Below, piece after piece: positions 1 through 9,600 of a DNA stretch of 23,139 nt. The notes beneath the pieces are model-generated. The model was not told the DNA's origin, did no database searches, and saw only the letters and a list, made by a program, of their open reading frames with translations. Origin of the DNA: Tidjanibacter sp. (lineage in GTDB: Bacteria; Bacteroidota; Bacteroidia; Bacteroidales; Rikenellaceae); contig JAGBVY010000165.1 of assembly GCA_017630115.1 (NCBI GenBank), forward strand, positions 1-23,139, given 5' to 3'. The first letter of the stretch is position 1; each line of letters opens with the position of its first letter. Position numbers and translations under genes: made by a program.

Positions 1-203
1 GGACTGGGTGGACTTTGAGGGCTGGGAGAACTGGGAGGGCTGGGAGGACTGGGAGAACTGGGAGGACTGAGAGGGCTGGGAGAACTGGGAGGGCTGGGAG
101 GACTGGGAGAACTGGGAGGACTGGGAAGCCCCAGTAAACCTAGTAAACCTAGTAAACCCAGAGAACCCAGTATATAGGCTTTATAGCCCCCAAACTCCCT
201 AAT
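1..203. repeat. 9-bp tandem-repeat element with two complementary arms, copy 1
   Basis: Positions 1-128 are a run of 9-bp units of the form CTGGGAGRR with a few substitutions. Positions 131-170 are 9-bp units of the form AGTAAACCC/T. A tail at 171-203 carries ATATAGG, TATAGCCC and AAACTCCCTAA. The core ACTGGG of the left arm is the reverse complement of CCCAGT in the right arm, so the arms can fold on each other over about 6 of every 9 positions. The same three-part layout recurs in the same orientation at 18409-18526. The element is probably cut by the left edge of the window. It contains no convincing gene. Confidence 0.85.
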
Positions 204-382
204 GACTCTCCATTATAAATAGGTGTATTGTTGATAAAATGTTAATAAATTCACTGGGGGGGGTAAAATTAACGTCTGCTAAAATTTTTTAACTTTGAAA
301 GTTGTATGTTCTATTGCCGACTCTGTGCCGGCCGAGCATACACTTTTTCGTTTGTAAGATTACAAATAAGCTATTGATTTAT
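204..382 (+). promoter_or_regulatory. Leader region with candidate promoter of the surface-lipoprotein operon
   Basis: TAACTTTG at 290-297 fits the Bacteroidota -7 consensus TAnnTTTG exactly; I see no clear -33 TTTG. It would start transcription near 304 and give a leader of about 80 nt. A run of eight G (256-263) lies just upstream of where the -33 box should be. A dyad, AACTTT-G-AAAGTT, overlaps the -7 box (291-303). A second dyad, TTTGTAA-GA-TTACAAA (351-366), sits 16 nt before the first start codon and could be an operator or a small RNA hairpin. No gene is seen in this stretch. Confidence 0.5.
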
Positions 383-1549
383 ATGAAATTGAGTATCGTA
401 AAATCGACATTGTTGCTCTCGCTTGCAGCTACGTTGGCATTGAGCTCGTGTAGCAAGCCAGAGCCTATTGTTGTCTATGGACTGACGCTCTCTCAGCAGA
501 GTGTGGTCTTCGATGCTGAGGGTGGCGCAAAGCTACTTTCGGTAGCGCCCTTCCCCGAGGATGAGGCGTGGAATTTGGAGATTGTTCAGCAGCCCGACTG
601 GGCCACCATTGAAAGTGTGGCCGAGGGTGTGGAGGTGAGTGTTGTGGCCAATACAGCATCCACAATCCGTAGTGCATCATTCCGCTTGGTTAGTCCCGAG
701 GGGCGTTTTGAGCCATACGAAGTGGCCATTTCTCAGGAGGGAGCCAAGGAGTTGTCGTGGAGCACGAGTGCTGCGAGCAGCTACGCCTTCGACTCCGAGG
801 GTGGTCAAATCAGCTTTGTGGTTGTGGCCAACGACGAGTGGAGTGTTGAGTCAAGCGCCGAGTGGCTGAGTGTGGAGTGCGACAAGGCCGACAGTAAGGT
901 GGTCGTTGTGGCTGCGCCCAACCGCGAGGAGGAGCCTCTGAGTGCAACTCTTCGACTGGTGGTTGGCAGTGGCGAGCAGCAAGAGAGCCTCGACATTGAG
1001 GTGGTGCAGGATATAAGGGCCAACAACCCCTACTACAAACTCGTAGGCAAGTGGGAGATTATGGCTACTAAGTGGTTCTACTCGCCCAATGGCTCGCTCA
1101 ATAGCCTCGACTATGCCCCCAATCCAAGCGACTACTTCCTTATCTTCGACATCGAGGAGGGAGTCTATGGCCAGACGTTGCTGATGAAGGATTTTCTCTA
1201 CCCCGGCACCGAGTTGGAGGTGCGCTACGATAGCGCAACGGGAGGTATGGTGATTCCCTTCGGATGGACCGTGCTCTCCTACAACGTCTTTTTCTACATC
1301 ACTCTCGTTTCGGACCGTCAGTTCTCCTATGCGGCCTACGAGGTGGCAGCCTTGCCCGAGGAGGATGGCGGTGTGATAGCTCTGGATATGCCCACAGTGA
1401 GTGGTTTCAACTATGTGGGCTTCGGCTTGTGGACCTACGACGAGAACGAGAATAAAGTAGCTCTCGGCTCTAACTATCGTCCCACAATGTTCCCAATGGC
1501 CCCCATCACGCTCAGGAAACACAACGACGATACAACTACTAACCTCTAA
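383..1549 (+). CDS. BACON-domain lipoprotein with lipocalin-like C-terminus
   Basis: Predicted 388-residue lipoprotein. I chose the ATG at 383 over a TTG at 302 because it puts a proper signal peptide first, with lipobox LSSC and the modified cysteine at residue 23. Residues about 32-122 and 124-212 are two BACON-type beta-sandwich modules, each ending in the typical V-x-Q-E/D strand (ISQEG, VVQDI). Residues about 213-388 start with YYKLVGKWEI and alternate aromatic and Gly-rich strands, which suggests a lipocalin-like beta barrel; that call is weaker. BACON modules in Bacteroidetes are usually placed in cell-surface proteins that bind carbohydrate or mucin or act as spacers. This is the first gene of a six-gene block, 14 nt before the next. 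Its C-terminal module resembles that of the last gene of the block (10861-12348). The ligand is unknown. Confidence 0.85.
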   Translation: MKLSIVKSTLLLSLAATLALSSCSKPEPIVVYGLTLSQQSVVFDAEGGAKLLSVAPFPEDEAWNLEIVQQPDWATIESVAEGVEVSVVANTASTIRSASFRLVSPEGRFEPYEVAISQEGAKELSWSTSAASSYAFDSEGGQISFVVVANDEWSVESSAEWLSVECDKADSKVVVVAAPNREEEPLSATLRLVVGSGEQQESLDIEVVQDIRANNPYYKLVGKWEIMATKWFYSPNGSLNSLDYAPNPSDYFLIFDIEEGVYGQTLLMKDFLYPGTELEVRYDSATGGMVIPFGWTVLSYNVFFYITLVSDRQFSYAAYEVAALPEEDGGVIALDMPTVSGFNYVGFGLWTYDENENKVALGSNYRPTMFPMAPITLRKHNDDTTTNL

Positions 1550-1563
1550 TTGTTGCTTGGAAG

Positions 1564-4500
1564 ATGAAAAAACTCAGTAGGATAATATGGACTATGGCCC
1601 TGCTTATGGGTGCAGTGGCTTGTGTGGAAGATGTTCCTGTGGAGATTGTTCCTCCCCAATCGGAAGGTCGCCTAACGTTGGAGGTGAGTTCCGAGAGCGG
1701 ATTTTTTGAGGCTCACGACGCTGCCAAGGCCGAGGTGCGCTTCCTGACTCGCGGAGGCGAGGTTGTGCTCGATGTGCTGACCAACCAAGCCGAGTGGCGT
1801 TACGAGGTTGTTGAGGGTGAAGATTGGCTCTCGGTGAGTGCCGACGACTACTTCCTGACTATTGCTGCCGAGGCCAATGGCGGCGATGAGGTTCGTAGTG
1901 GTGTGGTTGAGATTAGGGCCTTGCGTGGCCAGGAGGAGGCTTGCTTTGAGGTGGCTGTTAAGCAAAACCACTCGGGTAATGCCGAGGTGGTGCTGGGCCA
2001 GAGCAGTCTGAGGGTCAATGCCCATACGGAGTTGCAGCAGCTTGTGGCTGTGGAGAGCAACGTTGACGAGTGGTCGTTTGACTGCACCTGCTCGTGGCTG
2101 CTTGTGGAGCAGTGTGAGGAGGGACTCAGACTCACGGCCGACGACAATAAACACAATGCTCAGCGCACTGCCAAAATTAAACTCACCGTACCCAATAGGG
2201 CCACCAATGAGGATGTGTTCTGCGACGAGCTTACCGTATTGCAGGATGGCAACGCCTTTGTGGTGCTTTCGAGCCACAATGTGGCCACCGACGACGCTGG
2301 TGGCGAAAGACACATTAAACTCACATCCAACCCCGAGCTCGATTGGAGCTTCACAACCGACGGAAGCGACTGGTTTAGTGCTCGTGCAGGTGAGGGCGAG
2401 ATTGTGGTGTCGGTAGCATCCAACTCCAATGGCTTGGAGCGATTTGGCTCGGTGGAGATTGTGGTTGGCGACGAGGACAACTCGGCTAAGGCCACACTGA
2501 GGGTGCATCAGATTGGTACCGACACCGACGAACTCATCTATGAGGTGGAGATTACCGAGCCCGACTATATGCTGACGGCAGCTCCTGTACTGACTCTTTC
2601 GTCGGGTGGCTCAATAACGGTGGATTGGGGCGACGGCTCCGAGATTGAGGTTTTCGACTCGCGCCGAGGTACCCACCTCTACAAAGCCCCCGGCCTCTAC
2701 ACCATATCAATCACTGGCGAGGCTAAGTCGTTGGAGTTTAGCGACGGCGACAACTTTGCTCCCGAGTTGAAGAATATCATTTCGTGGGGTAAGTTGGGCC
2801 TGACCAATGCGGCCGATATGTGCTTGGGTTGCAACAATTTGGAGAGCATACCCAACGATGTTGCAGGCTCGTTTGCTAACATCAAGTCGTTTATTGGCGC
2901 TTTCTCGTGTTGCGAGAGCCTTAGGGAGATTCCCGAGGGTCTGTTCTGCTACGCTACTTTGGCCAAGAATTTCGAGGACTGTTTTAGCCACTCTGGCTCT
3001 ATCAGCTCCATCCCCGAGGGTCTGTTTGCCAATTGCCCGGCCGCTGAGGACTTCTCCTACACCTTCTACGGCACCGGCTCGGGCTATATTATTACCAATT
3101 TGACACTCGGCAACCTCGAAGAGCTGCAAACTATTGTGGCTCCCGGTAGGCTTACCTCTATCCCTGCCAACCTCTTTGCAGCCTGCCCCAATGCCAAGCA
3201 GCTTGACTATACGTTTGGTGCTACGGCTATCAAGGAGGTGCCCGAGAGTCTGTTTGCCAACCTTACTAATGCAACAATCTTTACGGGTGCTTTCTCGGCT
3301 TGCGTCAATCTGACGACCGTGCCTAAGGATTTCCTGAGCAAGGCTACCTCGGCTACCGACATCAAGTACCTCTTTGCCGGTTGTACGAGTTTGAAGGAGT
3401 TGCCCGTGGGTATGTTTACCAACAACTCGACGGTGACCAACCTCGAATATATCTTCTACTGCACCGGTGTGGAAAAACTCTCGGCAGGTCTGTTTGAGGG
3501 CCTCTCGGCAGTTAAGACCCTCGGCGCTGTGTTCCAAGATTGCGTGGCTCTGAAAGAGGTTGAGGAGGGAGTCTTCGACGGACTTACGGCTGCCAAGTCG
3601 TTTAAGTATTGTTTCTCGGGCTGTACCTCGCTGAAAGAGATTCCCGAGGGATTGTTTAGGGGCTTGACCGCTGCCTACGAGTTCAAATCGACCTTTGAGG
3701 ACTCCGCATTGGAGAGCATACCAGAGGGTCTGTTTGCCGATGCACGCAACTACTCCTCGGCCGACTTCTCCTATATGTTGGCCGGATGTCGTAGCCTGAA
3801 AACCGTGCCCGCAGGGCTGTTTGACACCTTTACGGCTGTCACTTCGCCCGGCTTTAAGTATGCCTTTGCAGGGTCGGCCATCGAGAGCTTGCCCGCAGGC
3901 TTGTTTGCCAAGAATACGGCCGTAACTCAGGGCTTTGAAAACACCTTCAATGGTTGCGACTGCCTGACTACCATCGAGAGTGGCATCTTCCCCGAGAGCT
4001 CGTCGGTAAGTACATTGGCCTACACCTTTGAGGGTTGTACGGCTTTGGAGAGCTTGCCCGAGGGGTTGTTTGACCCTCTGGCTGCCTCGAAGACCAAATT
4101 TACCGCCACATTTAAGGGTTGCACCTCGCTGAAAACTCTTCCCGAGGGGCTGTTTGCCCAGAACAGTCTGGCTACCCAGTTCTCCGACACATTCAGCGGT
4201 TGTAGCTCTTTGGAGAGTTTGCCCGCCGATTTGCTCGGTAGCAAGGAGAAAGCCACAAGCGTAAAAGGTATGTTTAAGGATTGCTCGTCGCTGAAAACTA
4301 TCCCCGCCGACCTCTTTGCCTTAGCCCCCGCTATCACCTCCTTTGAGAGCACCTTCTCGGGTTGTGCGTCGCTCACCGAGCTGCCCGCCGAGCTCTTTGT
4401 CGCCATTGGTACGAAGAGTTCGAGCATCACCTTTGCTGAGTGTTTCAGGGGTTGCAGCTCGCTTGTGAGCCTGCCCGCCGCGCTCTTCGATACGGTTAGG

Positions 4501-4731
4501 CGTATTAACTATATTGATAGTTGCTTCAATGGCTGCTCGTCGCTCACTGGCGAGTCGCCCTACACTATTGTGGTTGGCGACGACGGCGTGGAGCAGAAGA
4601 TTCACCTCTACGAGCGCACACGCGGTACGGAGTTCCTCACTGTGCCAAGCAACACCTCGGCCCACGAGGATTGCTTTGCAGGATGCAGTGGTCTGTCCGA
4701 CTACGCCGCAATGCCCTCGTCGTGGAAATAG
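1564..4731 (+). CDS. BACON / PKD-like / BspA-type leucine-rich-repeat surface lipoprotein
   Basis: Predicted 1055-residue lipoprotein, with signal peptide and cysteine at residue 20 (AVAC) followed by acidic VED. Three BACON-type modules (about 36-136, 139-228, 229-318) form a stalk. Residues about 325-395 look PKD-like, with the motif VDWGDGS. From about 400 to 1000 there are some 20 repeats of about 24-30 residues with the pattern FxGCxSLxxIPEGLF, characteristic of BspA-like / DUF285 leucine-rich repeats. The end (FAGCSGL...PSSWK) is a usual C-terminal cap for such proteins. BspA-type proteins act as adhesins in oral and gut bacteria, so attachment to a host or microbial ligand is a reasonable inference. 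The repeat around nt 3058-3130 is irregular (YIITNLTLGN), suggesting a degenerate unit. The gene follows its upstream neighbour by 14 nt. Confidence 0.9.
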   Translation: MKKLSRIIWTMALLMGAVACVEDVPVEIVPPQSEGRLTLEVSSESGFFEAHDAAKAEVRFLTRGGEVVLDVLTNQAEWRYEVVEGEDWLSVSADDYFLTIAAEANGGDEVRSGVVEIRALRGQEEACFEVAVKQNHSGNAEVVLGQSSLRVNAHTELQQLVAVESNVDEWSFDCTCSWLLVEQCEEGLRLTADDNKHNAQRTAKIKLTVPNRATNEDVFCDELTVLQDGNAFVVLSSHNVATDDAGGERHIKLTSNPELDWSFTTDGSDWFSARAGEGEIVVSVASNSNGLERFGSVEIVVGDEDNSAKATLRVHQIGTDTDELIYEVEITEPDYMLTAAPVLTLSSGGSITVDWGDGSEIEVFDSRRGTHLYKAPGLYTISITGEAKSLEFSDGDNFAPELKNIISWGKLGLTNAADMCLGCNNLESIPNDVAGSFANIKSFIGAFSCCESLREIPEGLFCYATLAKNFEDCFSHSGSISSIPEGLFANCPAAEDFSYTFYGTGSGYIITNLTLGNLEELQTIVAPGRLTSIPANLFAACPNAKQLDYTFGATAIKEVPESLFANLTNATIFTGAFSACVNLTTVPKDFLSKATSATDIKYLFAGCTSLKELPVGMFTNNSTVTNLEYIFYCTGVEKLSAGLFEGLSAVKTLGAVFQDCVALKEVEEGVFDGLTAAKSFKYCFSGCTSLKEIPEGLFRGLTAAYEFKSTFEDSALESIPEGLFADARNYSSADFSYMLAGCRSLKTVPAGLFDTFTAVTSPGFKYAFAGSAIESLPAGLFAKNTAVTQGFENTFNGCDCLTTIESGIFPESSSVSTLAYTFEGCTALESLPEGLFDPLAASKTKFTATFKGCTSLKTLPEGLFAQNSLATQFSDTFSGCSSLESLPADLLGSKEKATSVKGMFKDCSSLKTIPADLFALAPAITSFESTFSGCASLTELPAELFVAIGTKSSSITFAECFRGCSSLVSLPAALFDTVRRINYIDSCFNGCSSLTGESPYTIVVGDDGVEQKIHLYERTRGTEFLTVPSNTSAHEDCFAGCSGLSDYAAMPSSWK

Positions 4732-4785
4732 CTCGCAAGATAGAAGGAGAAGTGAATGTGTAAAAGGAATAAACATCAAGACGAT

Positions 4786-6429
4786 ATGAAACTTTACAAA
4801 CGATATATGCTAATAGCTACCCTAATGGTGGGTGTTTTGGTGGGTTGCCAGAACGAGCCTGCTGAGGTGTTGCAGCCCGAGGCCGACTACGCCTTTGTGG
4901 AGCTCTCTTCTTCCACCACAACCATCGCCGAGAAGGGTGGAATCAAGACAATCTATGTTGCCTCCAACCGCATTGAGTGGGAGGTGCAACATCAAATCGA
5001 CTGGCTCGATGTGAGCGTCGAGGGCAACGCCATAACACTCTATGTCGATGCCAACACCTCCGGCCCAAGCCGCTTGGGTGTGATTGATGTGGTTGTGGGC
5101 AGTGAGCCCGACGTGGCCAAAGCGCGCCTGAAAGTGTTGCAGGAGGGTGCCGAGACGAAACTGCTCTCGCAGGATGGTACGGCCAACTGCTACATTGCCA
5201 AGCCCAACTCCACCTATCGCTTCGACGCCTCCATAAAGGGTAACGGCAAGCGCGACGGCAACTCCAACTACATTGCCCTTTGTGGCTCACGCATTGAGGG
5301 CGCATCCTATGCCGAGCTGGCGTGGGAGGCTACCTTCGACGGCGACAAGACCCGCAGCACACAGATTATCGACGGCACACCTTTATACTTGCCCGAGCAG
5401 AAGCAGATATATTTCGCCACGGGCAACTATGAGGGTAACGCCTTGGTGACACTCCATAACGCCGAGGGCGAGATATTGTGGAGCTGGCACATCTGGGTTG
5501 TGGCCGAGGAGGTTGGCACATCGGTGAGCGCCGATGGTTTGGTGTGGATGGATCGCAACTTGGGCGCAATGAACAACAATGTGGGCGATGTAGCCAACCG
5601 TGGTATGCTCTACCAATGGGGTCGCAAAGAGCCCTTCCTGCCCTCGCCTGCCGAGTACCAAAGTGTCCCCTCGCATCGCTACGACGAGGATTACAATATC
5701 TTGGAGAGCGAGGAGGAGTATGAGCAGGTGCAGGCTGAGATAGAGGCTGTGCGTACGGTGCTCAACGTGAACAACGAGCAGAGGGGCGAGGGCCTCTATG
5801 AGTGGAGCTATGTGGGCCAGATTGCCCCTGTGGCGTTGCGTGCCCCCGGCAATATAGACTATGCATTGCAGCATCCCACAACATTCCTCGGTTGTAGGGT
5901 CGATATTCCCATTGGCGAGTATGTCTTCGACTGGTACTTGTTGCAAGACTTGGAGGGTGGTGGCAGCCTTATGCAGCAGTCCGACTCCAACCTCTGGGGT
6001 AGCGGCGATAGGGGTAGCGACTATAAGACTATCTTCGACCCCTGCCCAGTGGGTTATGTAGTACCTCCTGTTGGTGCTTTCGGCGAGATTCCTGCTGGCT
6101 ACGCTTGTTCCTATGTGGGTCGCGACTGGGAGGTTGCCGACTATGGTTGGAAGTGGAGTGGTGGCAATGGCGACTACTTCCCCAGCGTGGGCAACTTCGA
6201 CGTGTCGGGCCTTATGGGCGAGACGAGCGAGAGGATGCTCTACTGGACTTCGGAGAGCTTTGGTAGTGGCTATCAGGGCTTTGGCAAGGCGGCTACGCTT
6301 TTTGTGGCCTATGGCGACATCTACTACGGCATCTATCCTCTTATGGATGGTGCGGAGATGGCTGCGTGGTACTCCTATGGAGCACGTTGCTATGGCGCAT
6401 CGGTTAGGTGCGTGAAGGAGCACGAATAG
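4786..6429 (+). CDS. BACON-FISUMP surface lipoprotein
   Basis: Predicted 547-residue lipoprotein. The ATG at 4786 is preferred to one at 4756 because it begins directly with the signal peptide; the lipobox cysteine is residue 21 (LVGC), followed by QNEP. One BACON-type module spans about 38-128. A beta-rich segment beginning TANCYI (residue 132) and ending WSWHIW follows. From about residue 250 (DGLVWMDRNLGA) to the end there is a FISUMP domain (Fibrobacter succinogenes major paralogous domain), with YQWGRKEPF, FDPCPVGYVVP and the closing SVRCVKE. In Bacteroidales this TANCY-WSWHIW-DGLVWMDRNLGA arrangement is common in surface proteins found with fimbrillin-like genes; its biochemical role is not established. 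The gene lies 54 nt after the LRR gene and 45 nt before the small-peptide gene, in the same direction. Confidence 0.9.
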   Translation: MKLYKRYMLIATLMVGVLVGCQNEPAEVLQPEADYAFVELSSSTTTIAEKGGIKTIYVASNRIEWEVQHQIDWLDVSVEGNAITLYVDANTSGPSRLGVIDVVVGSEPDVAKARLKVLQEGAETKLLSQDGTANCYIAKPNSTYRFDASIKGNGKRDGNSNYIALCGSRIEGASYAELAWEATFDGDKTRSTQIIDGTPLYLPEQKQIYFATGNYEGNALVTLHNAEGEILWSWHIWVVAEEVGTSVSADGLVWMDRNLGAMNNNVGDVANRGMLYQWGRKEPFLPSPAEYQSVPSHRYDEDYNILESEEEYEQVQAEIEAVRTVLNVNNEQRGEGLYEWSYVGQIAPVALRAPGNIDYALQHPTTFLGCRVDIPIGEYVFDWYLLQDLEGGGSLMQQSDSNLWGSGDRGSDYKTIFDPCPVGYVVPPVGAFGEIPAGYACSYVGRDWEVADYGWKWSGGNGDYFPSVGNFDVSGLMGETSERMLYWTSESFGSGYQGFGKAATLFVAYGDIYYGIYPLMDGAEMAAWYSYGARCYGASVRCVKEHE

Positions 6430-6474
6430 ACAATTAAACAATCAATCAATAACTAACTAAACAAACAAAAGAAA

Positions 6475-6633
6475 ATGAAAAAATCTATTTACACACAGCC
6501 CACAATCTACGTTGAGGATGTAGTTGTGGAGAACGGTATTGCAGCCAGCCCATTTGGTGGGGATGGTGCTCCCGGTCAAGGCTCCGGATTTATTGGCGGA
6601 GAAGAGGGCAGCGATGATTTTATTGAGCTCTAA
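6475..6633 (+). CDS. Small Gly/acid-rich peptide, 52 residues, no signal sequence
   Basis: A 53-codon frame starts MKKSIYTQPTIYVEDVVVE, continues with a Gly-, Pro- and Ala-rich middle (SPFGGDGAPGQGSGFIGG) and ends in an acidic stretch (EEGSDDFIEL). It has neither a hydrophobic signal segment nor a lipobox, unlike all five neighbours. Support for it being real comes from its position: it fills the space between the FISUMP gene (45 nt upstream) and the fimbrillin-like gene (15 nt downstream), in the same direction, with A-rich sequence before the ATG. From memory, short peptides starting MKKxYxxPxIxV with a Gly-rich tail are frequent beside fimbrillin or BACON genes in Bacteroidales, but I could not check this. 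The function is unknown. Alternatives are a cytoplasmic partner, a precursor peptide or a regulatory leader peptide. Confidence 0.7.
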   Translation: MKKSIYTQPTIYVEDVVVENGIAASPFGGDGAPGQGSGFIGGEEGSDDFIEL

Positions 6634-6648
6634 AAATCTTTCTGGACT

Positions 6649-9600
6649 ATGAAAAGGATTATTAAATCGTTGGCCTTTATTGCAGTAGCTGCAATGGGCC
6701 TTACCGCTTGCCAGAACGATATTGACGAGCAAATCGAGGCAAAAGAGTCTGTTGTTGTAACTTTTGTTGCCGACTCGGCAACAGAGAGCCGTACTTCGGT
6801 TGATACTTCGGGCGACGTACCTGTTTTCGCTTGGGATGAAACCGAGAGTTTCGCAGTTTTGGAGCAGACCACAGCACTCGCTGAGGCCACTAATGTAGGG
6901 TTTGCCAAAGACGTTGAGGGCAAGGCAACTATTACCGCAACCTTCGACCACAATGCAGGCCAGAGTGAGTATAAGTATGTGGCTGTATATCCCAAAGCCG
7001 GCTATGTAGAGGCCACAAGCATCGCAACTGCTACTCTCAGCCTCCCTGCCAATCAGACTATGGGAAGCGCTTCCTACGACCCCAATGCCGATTTGATGGT
7101 GTCGAAGGTGGTAGCTACCGCAGCACAGCCAATCGAGGTGCAGCCTATGCAGTTCACTCGCTTGGCTGCTGTGGCTAAGATATCTATCAAGGGTGTTGAG
7201 GGTACGATTGAGAAGGTTATTTTCACTGCCGAGGGCAAAACTATTGCAGGTACTATCACTGCCGACCTCGAAAATATCGCCAATGAGGATGGCTCGCACA
7301 ACTTCGATGTTGCACAGGGTAGCGATAGCATTACTATCGAAGGCGTGGTAAATAACGGTGCTGTTTATTTCACCCTTCTGCCCACCACCCTCGAAGCTGG
7401 CGAGGGCTACACCGTAACTGTTGTTACCGAGGATAAAATCTATGTTAAAAAGGGTACTATTCCCGAGGGTAAATCGCTCGAATTCGCCGCAGGTATGGTT
7501 ACCCGCTTTGGCGTGAATATGGAGGGCGTAACCCCCGGCGACAAGTGGGTGCTTGTTAGGGATGTAGACGACCTCGAAGCAGGCGACATCGTGACCTTCG
7601 TTTCGAAGAATTATAATTGGGTAATGGGTAAATGGGCAAGTTCTTATCCCTATGCTTCATATACCGAGGTTGTTAAGATTGGCGACTATCTCTACCACCC
7701 CATTGCTGCTGCAAGTGAGGCAAACAATAGGATTCAGCACCTTGTGGTTGCTCCTCGTGCCGGCAAGGAGAATGCCTTTGAGTTCTATAATCAAGCAGGT
7801 GAGTATGATGACGACGATTATAGTGGATACATATGTACTTATAGCACAAATAACTATCTGAAAGTGCAAACAACTCCCAGTGGTAGGTCTTTGTTCTATA
7901 CCACCATTGCTGAGGATGGTACGGCAACTCTTGAAGCAACCGATAGCGACCATACATACAAGAAACTGAGGTATAGAGCTTATAACGGTGGCAACACAAC
8001 AAGCAACCGTAGATTTGGATGTACGAGTACCATTACTAACGAACACGACGACATTTGCATTTACAAAATTGCAGGTGGTAAGGGTGTTGTTCCTACTCCC
8101 GAGGCACAATTTACCGTACCTGCTGAGAGCAGTCCTGTTGTGATTGGTAAGGAGGGTGTCGCAGAAGCAACCCAGATAACTGAGGTTGTATTTAACTATG
8201 TTGGCGACTGGACTATTAGCGTTTCCGACAATGCCGATTGGCTCACTCTTAACTACGCCGACGAGAAACTTACCTACACTGCTCCTGTGAACGCAGGCGC
8301 AAAACGCGAGGCAACTGTCACTATCACCGCTTCGCACGATGGCAAGGATGACATCGAAAAGACTTTCAAAGTTGTTCAGAAAGGTGAGCCTCAGCCAATT
8401 TCTGTTAAGGATTTCAGTGCTCTGGGTGTAGATGCAAACGCTGAGTATCTTGTTACTGGTGTTATCACCAAACGCGTTGACTCCACTTCCTCTGATACTG
8501 AGATTTCCGATGGTAAGGGCAATACTGCCAAATTTAGGTATGTTTATACGGCCGACAATAAGAGCAGTTTCTATAATACCGATGCCAATGTCGAAGGTAA
8601 TGTAGTTACTATTTTGGCTTCTAAATCGTATAGCGCAAGCTATGGCGGTAGTAGCTCGGCTCACGCTCTTTGCCAAGGTTACTACAACCTCTCGGCAGCT
8701 GCCGATGTGGACCACGTTGCATACAGCGGTGGCGACGTGAAAGTAACTATCACTAAGGGTGGTACTCTCACTCCTCAGACTATCACCGGTAGCGTTAGCG
8801 AGTTGTTTGCACAGCTCATCTACACCGAGAACGCAACCGAGGCTACCGTTAAGTTGCCTGCCAACGAGGGCGCTCCTCGCGAGGTTGTGGCTACCTTTAC
8901 CGATGGCTTGGCAACCACCTCTGTGACCATTATTCAGGGTGCTGACACCTCCAAAGGTACAACTTGGGAGCTTGTAACCGACGCTGCTACTCTCGAAGCA
9001 GGCGACAAAGTGATTATCGCTGCTAAGGACTACAACGTGGCTATGAGCACCACTATTTCTTCGAACGACCAACGTGGCGAGGCTGCTGTTACCAAGATTG
9101 GCAACTACTACCTCATCCCCACCGCACTTGATGTTCAGACCTTTGTTTTGGGCGCAGGCACCGAGGTTGGCACTTTCGCATTCTACGACGACACCAATAA
9201 GGGCTTCCTTGTTTCGAGCAACACATCTCCTGCAACGCTCGAAAATCAGCCCTATGTAGATGCCAACGCATCTTTCGCTATCAGCATTGCCGAAGGTGCT
9301 GCTACCATAGCAAAGGATAGTAGCAAATTGGCTTACTACCTCAATGGTACGACTAAGTATTTTTGCAGCAGCAGCGCAACAAGCTCTTACTATAATTCTC
9401 TGAGCCTCTACCGTTTGGTAGGTGTTAAGGGCGAGATTCCCGTAGTTGCTGCCGACGTAACCGTCAACGATGCAGTTATTTCCGAAGATGCAGCCGTTAG
9501 CGCTACTCCTATCCCCGAGGTTGTATTCAACTATGTAGGCGACTGGGATATTACCGCCACCACCGATGCTGAGTGGATTACCTCGCTCGCTTTCGACAAA

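Noticed and set aside
1..170. CRISPR array
   Set aside because: Units are 9 bp with no spacers; this is a simple tandem repeat.
302..382. TTG start giving a 27-residue extension of the first lipoprotein
   Set aside because: The extension would sit before the signal peptide and overlaps the candidate promoter leader; ATG 383 gives a normal lipoprotein signal.
5383..6441. 352-residue open frame on the - strand
   Set aside because: Shadow of the BACON-FISUMP gene; low-complexity HIAVA/THK-rich translation with no signal peptide or motif.
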